Below are positions 1 through 8,705 of a DNA stretch of 64,000 nucleotides, piece after piece; position 1 is the first letter of the stretch; every line of letters begins with the position of its first letter. The DNA is from JAKQEM01 sp964391185. GTDB taxonomy: Bacteria > Patescibacteriota > Gracilibacteria > Peribacterales > Peribacteraceae. The position numbers and the translations under genes were made by a program. The notes beneath the pieces were generated by a model. That model saw only the letters and a program-made list of their open reading frames with translations, was not told where the DNA came from and searched no databases. The stretch is from contig CAYMIX010000003.1 of the NCBI GenBank assembly GCA_964391185.1, positions 113,444 to 177,443 of the forward strand, read 5' to 3'.

Positions 1-176
1 AGGAAGTTGTGTCTATCGATATTGCCCCAGAAGCTGAAACTGGCCGTCTTGGTGAACTCATTAAAGATGCAATGAATCGTGCGATGAAAAAAGCTCAAGT
101 CATTGCCGCTGAACGCATGCAAGTCATCATGCAGCAAATGGGTATGCCGACGGGGCCAGCCACTGACGAAGAATAA
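1..176 (+). CDS. YbaB/EbfC family nucleoid-associated protein (C-terminal part)
   Basis: The window opens inside this gene; the reading frame starts at base 3 and ends in TAA at 174-176, leaving 57 residues. The visible part is one long amphipathic helix (GRLGELIKDAMNRAMKKAQ, then AERMQVIMQQMGMP), which fits the C-terminal helix of the small dimeric YbaB/EbfC DNA-binding proteins, including the usual Met/Gly-rich end. In that family the protein binds the nucleoid and is often encoded beside dnaX/recR; those genes would lie to the left and cannot be checked. The family call rests on this helix alone. Confidence 0.7.
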   Translation, partial: EVVSIDIAPEAETGRLGELIKDAMNRAMKKAQVIAAERMQVIMQQMGMPTGPATDEE

Positions 177-193
177 TCGATTCTCTGCATTTG

Positions 194-209
194 CTTTAGT
201 GCACTAAAG
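194..209. repeat. Perfect 16-bp palindrome
   Basis: CTTTAGTGCACTAAAG reads identically on both strands. It lies 18 bases after the YbaB-family stop and 45 bases before the next start codon. It has no T-run, so it is not an evident terminator. A dimeric-regulator operator is possible, but nothing here identifies the protein. Confidence 0.45.
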
Positions 210-254
210 AGCTAAATCTGGACGAAAAATCGGATTTTTGCTAGTGTTCAGCCA

Positions 255-647
255 ATGGATCAGCAGGAATTTCAATCAATGGCGCTAGAGCAATTCAGAG
301 TTATTAACTCAAAACATGAACAGTTCCTGACAATGGTAATGGAACAATTCCGTCTTATCCGCGAGGAAATGAATGTTATGCGAGAGGATATTCGTGATCT
401 CAAAGATGATGTTCGAGGATTAAAGGATGAAATTCGTGGAATTAAAGATGATATTCGCCGAATGGACGAAAGAATTTATAGGCTGGAAGACGATGTTCAT
501 GGGATGAATGGCAAGCTTGATGCTTTATACCAATCACGGAACCAAGCGAAGATAAAGTTTGGTCTGGAATGGATAGCAGCCTCATTCTTTGTAGCAGTGC
601 TTGCTTCCGGTCTGACGTTAGCATTGAACGGACTAGGAAGGGTATAA
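255..647 (+). CDS. Small coiled-coil protein with a C-terminal membrane anchor
   Basis: A 130-residue protein. Residues about 20-90 are a highly charged heptad-like repeat (units such as REDIRDLKDDVRGLKDEIR) that should form a long coiled coil. Residues about 103-125 (WIAASFFVAVLASGLTLAL) form one hydrophobic membrane segment followed by a short tail. It therefore looks like a tail-anchored coiled-coil protein with its helix on the cytoplasmic side. The closing bases (GGTATAATC) double as a consensus -10 box just ahead of mltG. No enzymatic domain is visible. Similar short coiled-coil proteins occur in many bacteria without an assigned role; I do not assign a function. Confidence 0.65.
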   Translation: MDQQEFQSMALEQFRVINSKHEQFLTMVMEQFRLIREEMNVMREDIRDLKDDVRGLKDEIRGIKDDIRRMDERIYRLEDDVHGMNGKLDALYQSRNQAKIKFGLEWIAASFFVAVLASGLTLALNGLGRV

Positions 648-651
648 TCTT

Positions 652-1671
652 TTGGTGAAGAAATTGATTTTGCCCATCGGGCTTTTGGCGTTGACTTGCT
701 GGATCATCTGGAGAATGTTTTATGCGTTCGAAATTCGTGCACTCGATGCCGATAGCGACAAGCGCATATCCGTTACGATTCCTTCGGGCTCTTCGACAGC
801 AGCTATCGCACAACTGCTCGAAGATGAAGGAGTGATACGTTCGCCACTCGCTTTCAAAGCACTCGTAAAAAAGCAGGATCTCGCGGGGAAACTCCAAGCC
901 GGAACATTTGTGTTGCAACCTTCGATGACGTCACAGGAAGTGGCTGAGGCTCTGACACAAGGTAAAACATCGGAGATGTCCGTGACAATTCCCGAAGGAT
1001 ATACCGTCAAAGATATTGATGCATTATTGGCTGACAAGGGGCTTATAAAAGTGGGGGAGTTCATTGATTGTGCGAATGATTGTGACTTTGCCACTTTTGA
1101 TTTCCTCGCGCCCCGTGGAGACCAGGCAAAGCGTGGGGGAAAGGTTGAAGGATACTTGTATCCAGATACCTACTTCGTTTCAGCGGAAGAATTTGTTCCG
1201 AAGTTTTTCATCGAACGATTGCTCGGTGTATTTCGTCAGCGTGTCGTCGAAGATTTGGCTGATGACATTAAAGCAACAGGTAGATCTCTTCATGAAATAA
1301 TCATTATGGCATCGATCATTGAAGAGGAGACTAGGGGCGACAGTGAGCGTGCAATTGTCAGTGGCATTTTGTGGAAACGTTTTGATGAGGGCATTGGTCT
1401 ATATGTCGATGCATCCAATCGATATATTCTTAATAAACCAACAGCCACGATTACGGCAGCAGATTTAGATATGGATTCGCCGTATAATCTTCGGAGGTAT
1501 CGAGGCTTGCCACCAGGGCCAATTGCGAACCCGAGCTTGTCTAGTATGAAAGCTGCATTGCACCCCGAAACTTCGCCGTATTATTACTACTTACATGGCT
1601 CTGATGGGCGAATAAGATATGCTATAACAAACGATGAGCATAACATGAATAAGGCAAAATACTTGAGATAA
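652..1671 (+). CDS. mltG: Endolytic murein transglycosylase MltG (YceG-like)
   Basis: MltG cleaves nascent peptidoglycan strands at the outer face of the cytoplasmic membrane and helps terminate glycan chains. The 339-residue protein has an N-terminal membrane anchor (about 4-22), a LysM-like segment (about 38-105) and the YceG catalytic domain to the end. The family signature ASIIEEET is at 220-227, where E224 matches the catalytic glutamate; EGYLYPDTYF and YRGLPPGPIANPS are also family hallmarks. The start may be TTG at 652 or GTG at 655. A TATAAT box at 643-648 lies 6 bases before the GTG, which would make that GTG the first transcribed codon. Length is normal for the family. Confidence 0.93.
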   Translation: MVKKLILPIGLLALTCWIIWRMFYAFEIRALDADSDKRISVTIPSGSSTAAIAQLLEDEGVIRSPLAFKALVKKQDLAGKLQAGTFVLQPSMTSQEVAEALTQGKTSEMSVTIPEGYTVKDIDALLADKGLIKVGEFIDCANDCDFATFDFLAPRGDQAKRGGKVEGYLYPDTYFVSAEEFVPKFFIERLLGVFRQRVVEDLADDIKATGRSLHEIIIMASIIEEETRGDSERAIVSGILWKRFDEGIGLYVDASNRYILNKPTATITAADLDMDSPYNLRRYRGLPPGPIANPSLSSMKAALHPETSPYYYYLHGSDGRIRYAITNDEHNMNKAKYLR

Positions 1672-1691
1672 TGACGTTTTTATGCTATAAT
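1663..1691 (+). promoter_or_regulatory. Sigma-70 type promoter for the LOG-family gene
   Basis: TTGAGA at 1663-1668, a 17-base spacer, then TATAAT at 1686-1691. The -35 box overlaps the last codons and stop of mltG. Predicted transcription start is near 1698, giving a leader of about 30 bases to the ATG at 1727. Confidence 0.75.
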
Positions 1692-1726
1692 ATGAGAGAA
1701 AACAGATATCATTCATTATTCCATAT

Positions 1727-2365
1727 ATGAGTCCCATACCAGAGACTGGAGGCCATGGAAACGCTCATTATCACCGCTTGAAAATTGCGGTGATGGGCTC
1801 TGCGAGCGGTCCCCAGACGGAAGATCCTGTTTCGCGAGAAAAAGCTCGTACCCTTGGTGCGGAAATTGCTCGCCGCGGACATATTTTTGTGAATGGTGCC
1901 TGTCCTGGCTTGCCAAACGATGCATTACTCGCAGCTCAGGAAGGCGGAGCATTTACTGTTGGAATTTCTCCCGCGTTTTCTGAGTATCAGCATGTACATG
2001 AGTATCTTTCGCCACATGATCACGATTTGATCATCTACACAGGTTTCGGATTCATGGAACGCGACATCATCAATATTCGTTCCGCTGACGGTGTGATTAT
2101 CATCGGAGGTGGCGTAGGGACATTAAATGAATTTACGATTGCATACGATGAAGGGCGCCCAACAGGCATCGTGACGAACTCCGGTGGCATTAGCAATTCC
2201 ATTCCACACATCGTGGAGGAATTGTGTCAGCGTGAGATTCCACCAAACATGGTATTTGATGATGATCCTGCAAAGTTGCTTGATAAACTGGAAGTCGCTA
2301 TCCGCGCTTTCCCACTTCCATTGGATAAAGATTCACGCGTAACACAGAAGAAAATCCCAGGTTAA
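1727..2365 (+). CDS. LOG-family Rossmann protein (lysine decarboxylase-like fold)
   Basis: A 212-residue single-domain protein. The core begins at about residue 18 (KIAVMGSASGP), a typical nucleotide-binding Rossmann start, and contains the signature GGGVGTLNE at about 126-134, equivalent to the PGGxGTxxE motif of LOG proteins. Members bind nucleotides or nucleotide-derived ligands; some are cytokinin-activating phosphoribohydrolases, many are uncharacterised. The first 17 residues are an extension, so translation could begin later, but no better start with a clear signal is present. It has its own promoter and converges on der, overlapping it by 4 bases. Exact substrate is unknown. Confidence 0.75.
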   Translation: MSPIPETGGHGNAHYHRLKIAVMGSASGPQTEDPVSREKARTLGAEIARRGHIFVNGACPGLPNDALLAAQEGGAFTVGISPAFSEYQHVHEYLSPHDHDLIIYTGFGFMERDIINIRSADGVIIIGGGVGTLNEFTIAYDEGRPTGIVTNSGGISNSIPHIVEELCQREIPPNMVFDDDPAKLLDKLEVAIRAFPLPLDKDSRVTQKKIPG

Positions 2366-3705
2366 CCTTCTTTGGTTATCCAGCGAATAGGAACTCCCTC
2401 GAAGGAGAACAAGCTACGGAGATTATTATCGAGGAATCTCAATTGTGTTACATCGACATCACGAGGATTTTTAACAAATACGACGAATGTTGGAGGAATC
2501 CCTTCCGCTTGTGTGATGTACTTGCTGCGATTGAGTGCGCGTGCTGGAACATGGTGAATAACTTCCTCGTACCAGTGCTTGAGGTCCTTGGTTCCGATGC
2601 GCCGATGCATATTGCTGTGTACGAGTGAGAGTAGGGGGAACAGTTTCAGCAAACCTTCGCGAGAAAGTGCTGATACAAAGAGTATTGGCGCAAATCGGCA
2701 GAACTGGAAAGATGCACGCACTTCAGCTTCTTTTTCTGCGCGTTCTTCGCGGCTGAGCAAATCTGCTTTATTCAAGACAATAATGAAACCTTTTCCTTCT
2801 TCCACCGCCATGCTCGCAATACGTTTATCCTGTTTGCTCACGACATCCTGGGCATCAAGTACGAGCACAGTGATATCACTATCCTGAATTGCCTGAATAC
2901 TCTTGATAGCACTGATAGATTCTAAGTCTTCATCAACACGAGACTTACGACGAAGACCTGCCGTATCGACGAAGATATATTCGCGATCTTCATGCTTGAT
3001 GATGGAATCCGATGAGTCGCGCGTGGTTCCTGGTATGTCAGAAACAATGCGCGCAGACAACTCGCGTTGAGGATCACTCATGAGAGCGTTCACGATCGAA
3101 CTTTTTCCAACGTTCGGTTTGCCAATGATGGCGATGCGTGGTGGATTCTCTTCGGATACTTCGTCTATTGCTTTCTGAAAGTGCAGTCCTTTTAGCTTTG
3201 CAACGATCATGGATTCTAGTTCACCTATACCGAGTCCGTGCACGGAGCTAATTGCGACGACATCGTCCGTGAGACCGAGCTCATAATATTGAGACATCTT
3301 TTCTTCTGCCTGTGCGAAGTTGTCACACTTCGTGAGAGCGAGAATAACCGGTACATGACTGCGCTTTTGTTTGCGCAAAATATCGACGACGGTGTAATCA
3401 CTTGCTGTGAGCTCTTCTCGTGTGTTGATGGTGAAGACGATCAAGTCAGCCGATTCCAAAGCGACGAGTGATTGTGCTGAAACGTCCGCTTCGAAATCTT
3501 TATCCGTAGAACCACCCCCAATACCACCCGTATCAAGCAGAAGATAATCCATCTCCTGAGACTCAACACGGTACACAACGTGGTCACGCGTGGTTCCAGC
3601 GATGTCGCTCACGATTGCGCGGCGTCTTCCGACAATCCTATTAAAGAGCGTCGACTTACCAGTGTTTGGGCGGCCGATGATTGCGACTGTAGGTAGTTTG
3701 GCCAT
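2362..3705 (-). CDS. der: Ribosome-assembly GTPase Der (EngA)
   Basis: Der is a double GTPase required for maturation of the 50S ribosomal subunit. The 447-residue protein has two tandem G domains: GRPNTGKST near residue 10 and GKPNVGKSS near residue 195, each followed by DxxG (LLLDTGG, FVDTAGL) and NKxD-type motifs (TKCD, NKAD). A C-terminal KH-like domain follows (from about 360). This architecture and length are diagnostic. It is encoded alone, convergent with the LOG-family gene. Confidence 0.97.
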   Translation of the reverse strand: MAKLPTVAIIGRPNTGKSTLFNRIVGRRRAIVSDIAGTTRDHVVYRVESQEMDYLLLDTGGIGGGSTDKDFEADVSAQSLVALESADLIVFTINTREELTASDYTVVDILRKQKRSHVPVILALTKCDNFAQAEEKMSQYYELGLTDDVVAISSVHGLGIGELESMIVAKLKGLHFQKAIDEVSEENPPRIAIIGKPNVGKSSIVNALMSDPQRELSARIVSDIPGTTRDSSDSIIKHEDREYIFVDTAGLRRKSRVDEDLESISAIKSIQAIQDSDITVLVLDAQDVVSKQDKRIASMAVEEGKGFIIVLNKADLLSREERAEKEAEVRASFQFCRFAPILFVSALSREGLLKLFPLLSLVHSNMHRRIGTKDLKHWYEEVIHHVPARALNRSKYITQAEGIPPTFVVFVKNPRDVDVTQLRFLDNNLRSLFSFEGVPIRWITKEG

Positions 3706-3759
3706 TTCCCGCTTATTCTACAGGAAAAAGGACTTTTGGATACCTCACTTTACAGTCCA

Positions 3760-4584
3760 TTAAAAACGGTGAACGTTGTCGATGGTGTCGACTAACATGC
3801 TACTGCCGTACTGTTTAATCGTCAGTACAGCGTCTTGCAGCATGCGTATGAGCAATTCTTGGTAGTGAGCGCAGTCTGGTCGGATGCCGATTGTTCGGAT
3901 ATTTATCATGCTGATATGAGCCGAAAGAGGATCATGAATTGGGCGATGGTAGGAGGGGAAGGTGGTTATTTCTTCAGTCTCTTCGGCAAACAAATATCCC
4001 TCTAAACCCTGAGGAATTCGAGAATTGCTCCACACTTTGTAGTGTCGAACATGTGGGGCAAAGCTATATTGTTTGCCTTGTTCTTCCTCTGCTGCTTTGG
4101 CAGCAAGCTTTTTGTGAAATGATCCTGCTGTAAGTGCGCCCGCTCCGTATATGTCCCGTTCTAAGCTGGTCATGTCTGCAACATGTGAATGTTCAGCAGG
4201 GTGTTCACGAACATTCATGCCCGTACGAAGAGTAGGCATTCCCATAAGACGTATCTGTTTTTCCCATAAACCAAGGACGACACGAGTGGTGCGCAGTGCT
4301 ACATCGACGGCGATTCTTCTTTCCAGCAACGCCTTCTCAGGGTCAAAATCAGGTTTGGTTTTCGCATTGCTACTCATCAGATTTCTCATACGATCGCCAA
4401 ATGATGCATTCATTGCAGCAATAAGCGGGTTACTAGGATTATCCTCAATAGCTTGGCAAACAAATCCCCATTCTTTATCACCACCATAGCCATCGAAGGT
4501 ATTATATCCACCGTTAAACAGAAAGAATTGGTGTCCAGTTCCAAGCTCCCTTTCTAGTGCCTTTAGTTCTGACTCCATTGACAT
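3760..4584 (-). CDS. Hypothetical protein, 274 aa
   Basis: I do not recognise this family. The protein is soluble, with no signal peptide or membrane segment. It has a charged N-terminus, a helical centre rich in Arg/Ala (about 80-115) and a C-terminal half with many His and aromatic residues (such as HVRHYKVWSN and YHRPIHDP). A strong promoter with a perfect TTGACA box ends 6 bases before the start codon, so expression and this start are well supported. It lies between der and the alternative sigma factor gene, on the same strand as both, but with its own promoter and no overlap. Codon use resembles the neighbours. Confidence 0.7.
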   Translation of the reverse strand: MSMESELKALERELGTGHQFFLFNGGYNTFDGYGGDKEWGFVCQAIEDNPSNPLIAAMNASFGDRMRNLMSSNAKTKPDFDPEKALLERRIAVDVALRTTRVVLGLWEKQIRLMGMPTLRTGMNVREHPAEHSHVADMTSLERDIYGAGALTAGSFHKKLAAKAAEEEQGKQYSFAPHVRHYKVWSNSRIPQGLEGYLFAEETEEITTFPSYHRPIHDPLSAHISMINIRTIGIRPDCAHYQELLIRMLQDAVLTIKQYGSSMLVDTIDNVHRF

Positions 4585-4590
4585 GGTCTG

Positions 4591-4620
4591 ATGCTACGCA
4601 CGCATATGAATGTCTGTCAA
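4591..4620 (-). promoter_or_regulatory. Promoter of the 274-aa hypothetical gene
   Basis: On the minus strand: TTGACA (4620-4615), an 18-base spacer, TAGCAT (4596-4591), then only 6 bases to the ATG at 4584. This predicts a leaderless or near-leaderless mRNA. Confidence 0.6.
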
Positions 4621-4704
4621 TATTTGTCAAAGAGAGAATAGATAATGTATTACGCAAATGTATACTTTTAGACTGTTGACGAATCCGTTTTGTCAGATGA
4701 ACGC

Positions 4705-5718
4705 TTAAAACTCAAGCTCAATGTTGTTCGTACGAGAAATTTCTCGTAACTTTTTAATAGCTTTAGTGTGCAATTGACGTACACGTTCGTGCGTTATACC
4801 TAATTTTGCCCCAATCTCTTTGTAGTCTAAAGGTGCATCCGAATATTCTCCCGCTGCATTTGCAATGGCATATCTACCCCTAATAATGAGCTGATCGCGC
4901 TCGGGAAGGAGATCAATTGCGTCTAATAAATTTGCACGTAGTCTACCATGGTCTTGTTCTGTTAATGCAAATGACTCTCTTTCTGGTATTTCATATTCAG
5001 AGCCTTCTGCATGCTGGCTATTCTTAAACAAATATTTTCTATTAGTACCAATCATTCTACTCAGTCCACGTCGTATTACCCATGTGGCGTAGGTGCTGAA
5101 TTTGTTGCCAAGACTATAATCAAAGCTATCCACAGCCTTCATTAAATACACATTTCCATCTCCAACCATATCGAAAAAATCCACTGGTTCATGAGTGTGT
5201 GTTTTTGCGAGGGAAACAACCAGGCGGAGATTAGAACTGACGATTGTGTCTCTCGTATTTTGTGCGATTGTCCACACTGTATCGAAGTATGATACTGAGT
5301 TCCTCAATTCCTTTGTTATTCTTCCGTTCCTTTGCATTGATTGCGAAATTTGTACCCGTTCTTGCGCAGATTGAAACTTCGCGTAATTCATTTTCCGAAA
5401 CAAGTGTCGCTCCTGCTCTGGCGTGAGAAGTGGATGTTGAAGATACAAGGATTGCAGATACGGGGGGAGTCCCGCTGGCGGTTTGGGATTGGCCTGCTTC
5501 CTTTTTGATAATGGCATCGAATCGAGAAATGTTTGACGATCCTTCTCCCCATGAAAATCTTTACTATCTATAAAACAAATCTCCTGTTGTAAAATTTCTC
5601 TGATTTTTCTGTGTACCAATTGGTTGTGAGGAAGTAACAAAGATTTTTCGAACAATTGCCTATCGCCGTTCCTCTTAGCACAGTTTTGGTGTTGAGATGG
5701 GTGCATTTCCTCATTCAT
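4705..5718 (-). CDS. Alternative sigma-70 family RNA polymerase sigma factor
   Basis: A 337-residue sigma factor distinct from the main RpoD at 12258. It has an 80-residue N-terminal extension, then a region 1.2-like segment (LLTPEQERHLFRKMN) and region 2 (SSNLRLVVSLAK, FDMVGDGNVYLMKAVDSFDYSLGNKFSTYATWVIRRGL). Region 4 carries the helix-turn-helix (DYKEIGAKLGITHERVRQLHTKAIKKLREI). Between regions 2 and 4 only about 50 residues remain, so region 3 appears missing or very short. Its promoter ends 8 bases before the ATG and faces away from the leuS promoter, so both share a short control region. A role in a stress or growth-phase regulon is likely but not shown. Confidence 0.9.
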   Translation of the reverse strand: MNEEMHPSQHQNCAKRNGDRQLFEKSLLLPHNQLVHRKIREILQQEICFIDSKDFHGEKDRQTFLDSMPLSKRKQANPKPPAGLPPYLQSLYLQHPLLTPEQERHLFRKMNYAKFQSAQERVQISQSMQRNGRITKELRNSVSYFDTVWTIAQNTRDTIVSSNLRLVVSLAKTHTHEPVDFFDMVGDGNVYLMKAVDSFDYSLGNKFSTYATWVIRRGLSRMIGTNRKYLFKNSQHAEGSEYEIPERESFALTEQDHGRLRANLLDAIDLLPERDQLIIRGRYAIANAAGEYSDAPLDYKEIGAKLGITHERVRQLHTKAIKKLREISRTNNIELEF

Positions 5719-5726
5719 ACTTATAA

Positions 5727-5755
5727 ACTATAAAACTGTTTTGTATAGATATCAA
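5727..5755 (-). promoter_or_regulatory. Promoter of the alternative sigma factor gene
   Basis: On the minus strand: TTGATA (5755-5750), 17-base spacer, TATAGT (5732-5727), 8 bases, ATG at 5718. A leaderless transcript is predicted. Its -35 box lies 18 bases from the divergent leuS -35 box. Confidence 0.7.
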
Positions 5756-5773
5756 ATAGATTATAAGCAGCAA

Positions 5774-5803
5774 TTGCGATATTTACCTAGAAACCGATAC
5801 AAT
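5774..5803 (+). promoter_or_regulatory. Promoter of leuS
   Basis: TTGCGA (5774-5779), 18-base spacer, TACAAT (5798-5803), 6 bases, ATG at 5810. It overlaps the upstream in-frame codons, so the start at 5810 is preferred over the one at 5741. Confidence 0.65.
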
Positions 5804-5809
5804 TGGTTT

Positions 5810-8224
5810 ATGCACAACGACTACGTGCCGTCATCGGTCGAACCCAAGTGGCAGGGAAAATGGAGGGAGGCGAAGGTGTACGAGGTGGATATCAACCATG
5901 TAAAAAAAGAAGAGAAATTTTATAGTTTAGTGATGTTTCCATATCCAAGTGGAGACAAGCTGCATGTCGGCCATTGGTACAACTACAGTCCTGCCGATAG
6001 CTTTGCCCGCTATCAGCGCATGCTGGGGAAGAAGGTTTTTTCCCCGATGGGGTTTGATGCCTTCGGGTTGCCAGCAGAAAATTATGCAATCAAAACAGGA
6101 ACGCCACCCGCGGAATCCATAGTTAAAAATGTTGAGACGATGGTGAAGCAGCTCAGCCGCATCGGCACAATGTATGACTGGAGCAAGATGGTCAATACGA
6201 GTACGCCGGAATATTACCAATGGACACAGTGGCTGTTCTTGCAAATGTTTAAGCACGACATTGCGTATCGCAAAGAAGCGAATGTGAACTGGTGTCCCAA
6301 GGATCAGACCGTGCTCGCGAACGAACAAGTGAAAGACGGTGCATGCGAACGTTGTGGAACGGAGGTTATTCAGAAGCCGCTCACGCAATGGTTTTGGAAG
6401 ATCACGAAATACGCCGATGCATTGCTCGATAATCTTGATGGTCTTGATTGGCCGGAGAAGACAAAGACAATGCAGCGCAATTGGATAGGCCGGAGCGAAG
6501 GAGCTGAAATCGAATTTACCATTGATCCTTCGTCGAACTCGGGAGGAGAATTGAACATAAAAGTCTTTACAACTCGCCCTGATACATTGTTTGGTGTCAC
6601 GTATATCGTTTTGGCACCAGAGCATCCACTTGTTGAGAAAATTACGCCGAAGAATCACCTCGGTGGCGTAGAGGCTTATAAGGAAGAAGTGAAAAAGAAA
6701 ACCGAGATGCAACGTACGGATGTAAGCAAATCAAAAACGGGTGTCCCGACCGGAGCGTATGCATTGCATCCTGTGACTGGCGAAAAGTTGCCTATCTGGA
6801 TCGCAGACTATGTTCTCATGAACTACGGGACAGGAGCTGTGATGGCAGTCCCGGCACATGACGAACGCGATTATGCATTTGCAAAAGCGATGAATCTTTC
6901 GATGATAGAAGTGGTAGTCGGTGGTGGCATTGAAGAAGCTGCATTTACCGAGCAAGGAATCGCGGTGAATTCACAATTTTTAGATGGTCTTACGACGCAA
7001 GAAGCAAAAAAGAAAATGATTGCGTGGTTGGAAGACGCGGAAAAGGGTAGGGGGGTAGTCAATTTCCGTTTGCGTGACTGGCTTGTCTCCCGTCAGCGCT
7101 ATTGGGGCGCACCAATTCCGATCGTGTATGACCCAAACGGTACGGCACATCCTGTACCAGAAGAACATCTTCCGTGGGTTCTTCCGACCGATGTTGAATT
7201 TAAGCCGACGGGAAAGTCTCCGCTTGTCGATTCGAAGGAATTTATCGAACGAACGGAGAAAATATTTGGCAAAGGTTGGACACCAGAATTCGATACCATG
7301 GATACGTTTGTTTGCTCGAGCTTCTACTATTTGCGATATTTGGCAGAAGGTGATGCAAAGAAAATGGTTGATCCTCACACGGAGAAAAATTGGATGCCGG
7401 TCGATATGTATATCGGTGGTCCGGAGCATGCATGCATGCATCTCATCTATGCGCGCTTCGTGATGATGGCGCTGAAGGACTTCGGCATTGTTTCGCACGA
7501 AGAACCATTTCGGCGTTTGGTGCACCAGGGATTAATTACGAATCAGGGAGCGAAGATGAGCAAGAGTAAGGGAAATGTTGTTAGTCCGGATACGTTTGTA
7601 GAGCAGTATGGTGCAGATGTGTTTCGCATGTATCTGATGTTTATGGGTCCGTTTACCGATGGTGGTGACTGGAGTGATACCGGCATAAAAGGAATTGTAC
7701 GTTTCGTGCAGCGCTTGTGGAGATTTATTCCCACTCATGCAAAAACAGAGCATAAAGATGAAAAAATTGTGCTCCAGACATTGCACAAAACAATCAAAGC
7801 GGTCTCAGAAGGTTTGGAAAAAATGCACTTTAATACAGCAATTGCGAGCTTGATGGAACTCTTGAATGAGCTTGAAAAACATGAAGCAGTCTCAATGGAA
7901 ACAGCGCAGACGGTTGCGAAACTCCTGAGCCCACTCGCGCCACACTTAGCAGAGGAATTATGGGAAGCGCTGAGTGGAAAAGGCTTTGTGCTCGATCAAC
8001 AATGGCCGACGTTTGATCCTGTGATGCTCGCGTCAGATACATTGACGATCGTCGTGCAGATCAATGGAAAAGTGCGTGGAGATATCGTGGTACCAGCAGA
8101 CACATCGAAAGAAGTCGTTATAAAAATGGCGAAAGATAACGAGAACGTGAAAAAGTATTTGGAAGGCGCATCTCTGAAAAAAGAAATATACGTTCCACAT
8201 AAGCTCGTTAGTTTCGTTATCTAA
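5810..8224 (+). CDS. leuS: Leucyl-tRNA synthetase
   Basis: LeuRS charges tRNA-Leu with leucine in the cytoplasm. The 804-residue protein has the class I HIGH-type motif HVGH (in GDKLHVGHWYN), a large inserted CP1 editing domain (about 220-400, with TTRPDTLFGVTY and AVPAHDERD), the KMSKS loop (GAKMSKSKGNVV) and a C-terminal tRNA-binding domain. The frame is open for 23 further codons upstream, but the homologous N-terminus (YVPSSVEPKWQGKWRE) and the promoter both place the start at 5810. A degenerate second copy of its last codons follows 68 bases later (see the repeat at 8202-8292). A gene for tRNA-Leu(UAA) lies at 45018. Confidence 0.97.
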   Translation: MHNDYVPSSVEPKWQGKWREAKVYEVDINHVKKEEKFYSLVMFPYPSGDKLHVGHWYNYSPADSFARYQRMLGKKVFSPMGFDAFGLPAENYAIKTGTPPAESIVKNVETMVKQLSRIGTMYDWSKMVNTSTPEYYQWTQWLFLQMFKHDIAYRKEANVNWCPKDQTVLANEQVKDGACERCGTEVIQKPLTQWFWKITKYADALLDNLDGLDWPEKTKTMQRNWIGRSEGAEIEFTIDPSSNSGGELNIKVFTTRPDTLFGVTYIVLAPEHPLVEKITPKNHLGGVEAYKEEVKKKTEMQRTDVSKSKTGVPTGAYALHPVTGEKLPIWIADYVLMNYGTGAVMAVPAHDERDYAFAKAMNLSMIEVVVGGGIEEAAFTEQGIAVNSQFLDGLTTQEAKKKMIAWLEDAEKGRGVVNFRLRDWLVSRQRYWGAPIPIVYDPNGTAHPVPEEHLPWVLPTDVEFKPTGKSPLVDSKEFIERTEKIFGKGWTPEFDTMDTFVCSSFYYLRYLAEGDAKKMVDPHTEKNWMPVDMYIGGPEHACMHLIYARFVMMALKDFGIVSHEEPFRRLVHQGLITNQGAKMSKSKGNVVSPDTFVEQYGADVFRMYLMFMGPFTDGGDWSDTGIKGIVRFVQRLWRFIPTHAKTEHKDEKIVLQTLHKTIKAVSEGLEKMHFNTAIASLMELLNELEKHEAVSMETAQTVAKLLSPLAPHLAEELWEALSGKGFVLDQQWPTFDPVMLASDTLTIVVQINGKVRGDIVVPADTSKEVVIKMAKDNENVKKYLEGASLKKEIYVPHKLVSFVI

Positions 8225-8292
8225 ATGAGATCCGAGTTTGCCTTGTGAGTCGACGAAGAGTGTCTCTGGAGCTCGTTAGTTTGGTGATTTAA
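8202..8292 (+). repeat. Direct repeat of the leuS 3' end
   Basis: The 23 bases ending leuS (8202-8224) recur at 8270-8292 with four differences. The first copy encodes KLVSFVI-stop; the second would encode ELVSLVI-stop, also a plausible LeuRS terminus. The 45 bases between show no gene. This looks like a recombination or duplication scar. Confidence 0.6.
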
Positions 8293-8699
8293 TTTAATGA
8301 AGCATTTCTTTTTGACATGTTCACTAAGGCGAGGAATTTTCTATACTCGGTTGCAAAGATTTTTGCACATCGTAGAACTTCATCGAAACGTCCTGCCTCC
8401 GTTAATTCAAACGATGAAATAATTCCTCCACATAAGGAATTAAATGCACAATGGTAGTCTGGATGTTCGTGAATAGCCGATGATTGAGCAGGGGTATTAC
8501 AGGAAGATAAAACCCGATAAATTCTATTCAAGCCTGCATAAGTCGGTCCTTCATCCATTCGTCCTTCTGCAAAATTAATCATCAATGAATTCATTCGAAT
8601 GACCAAATCGGTTAAGTCATCCTGTTTTGATCGAATAAGAATGCCACTTGTACCAACGAGTTCCTCTTGCTGCCCTAAAGCGCTCTCTAGGCGATTCAT
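8289..8699 (-). CDS. Hypothetical protein, 136 aa
   Basis: I do not recognise this family. The protein appears all-helical and soluble, without signal or membrane segments. It contains three Cys, in SSCNTPAQ, FNSLCGG and VLRCAK, which are too scattered for a metal-binding motif. Its stop overlaps the degenerate leuS tail repeat. A promoter with TTGACG and TATAGT ends 6 bases before the ATG, and a perfect palindrome covers the -10 box. This suggests a regulated, leaderless transcript. It is isolated between leuS and the rRNA methyltransferase gene. Confidence 0.65.
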   Translation of the reverse strand: MNRLESALGQQEELVGTSGILIRSKQDDLTDLVIRMNSLMINFAEGRMDEGPTYAGLNRIYRVLSSCNTPAQSSAIHEHPDYHCAFNSLCGGIISSFELTEAGRFDEVLRCAKIFATEYRKFLALVNMSKRNASLN

Positions 8700-8705
8700 G
8701 CGATT

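Noticed and set aside
5741..5809. A 23-codon N-terminal extension of leuS
   Set aside because: The extension overlaps the -35 and -10 boxes and is not homologous to LeuRS.
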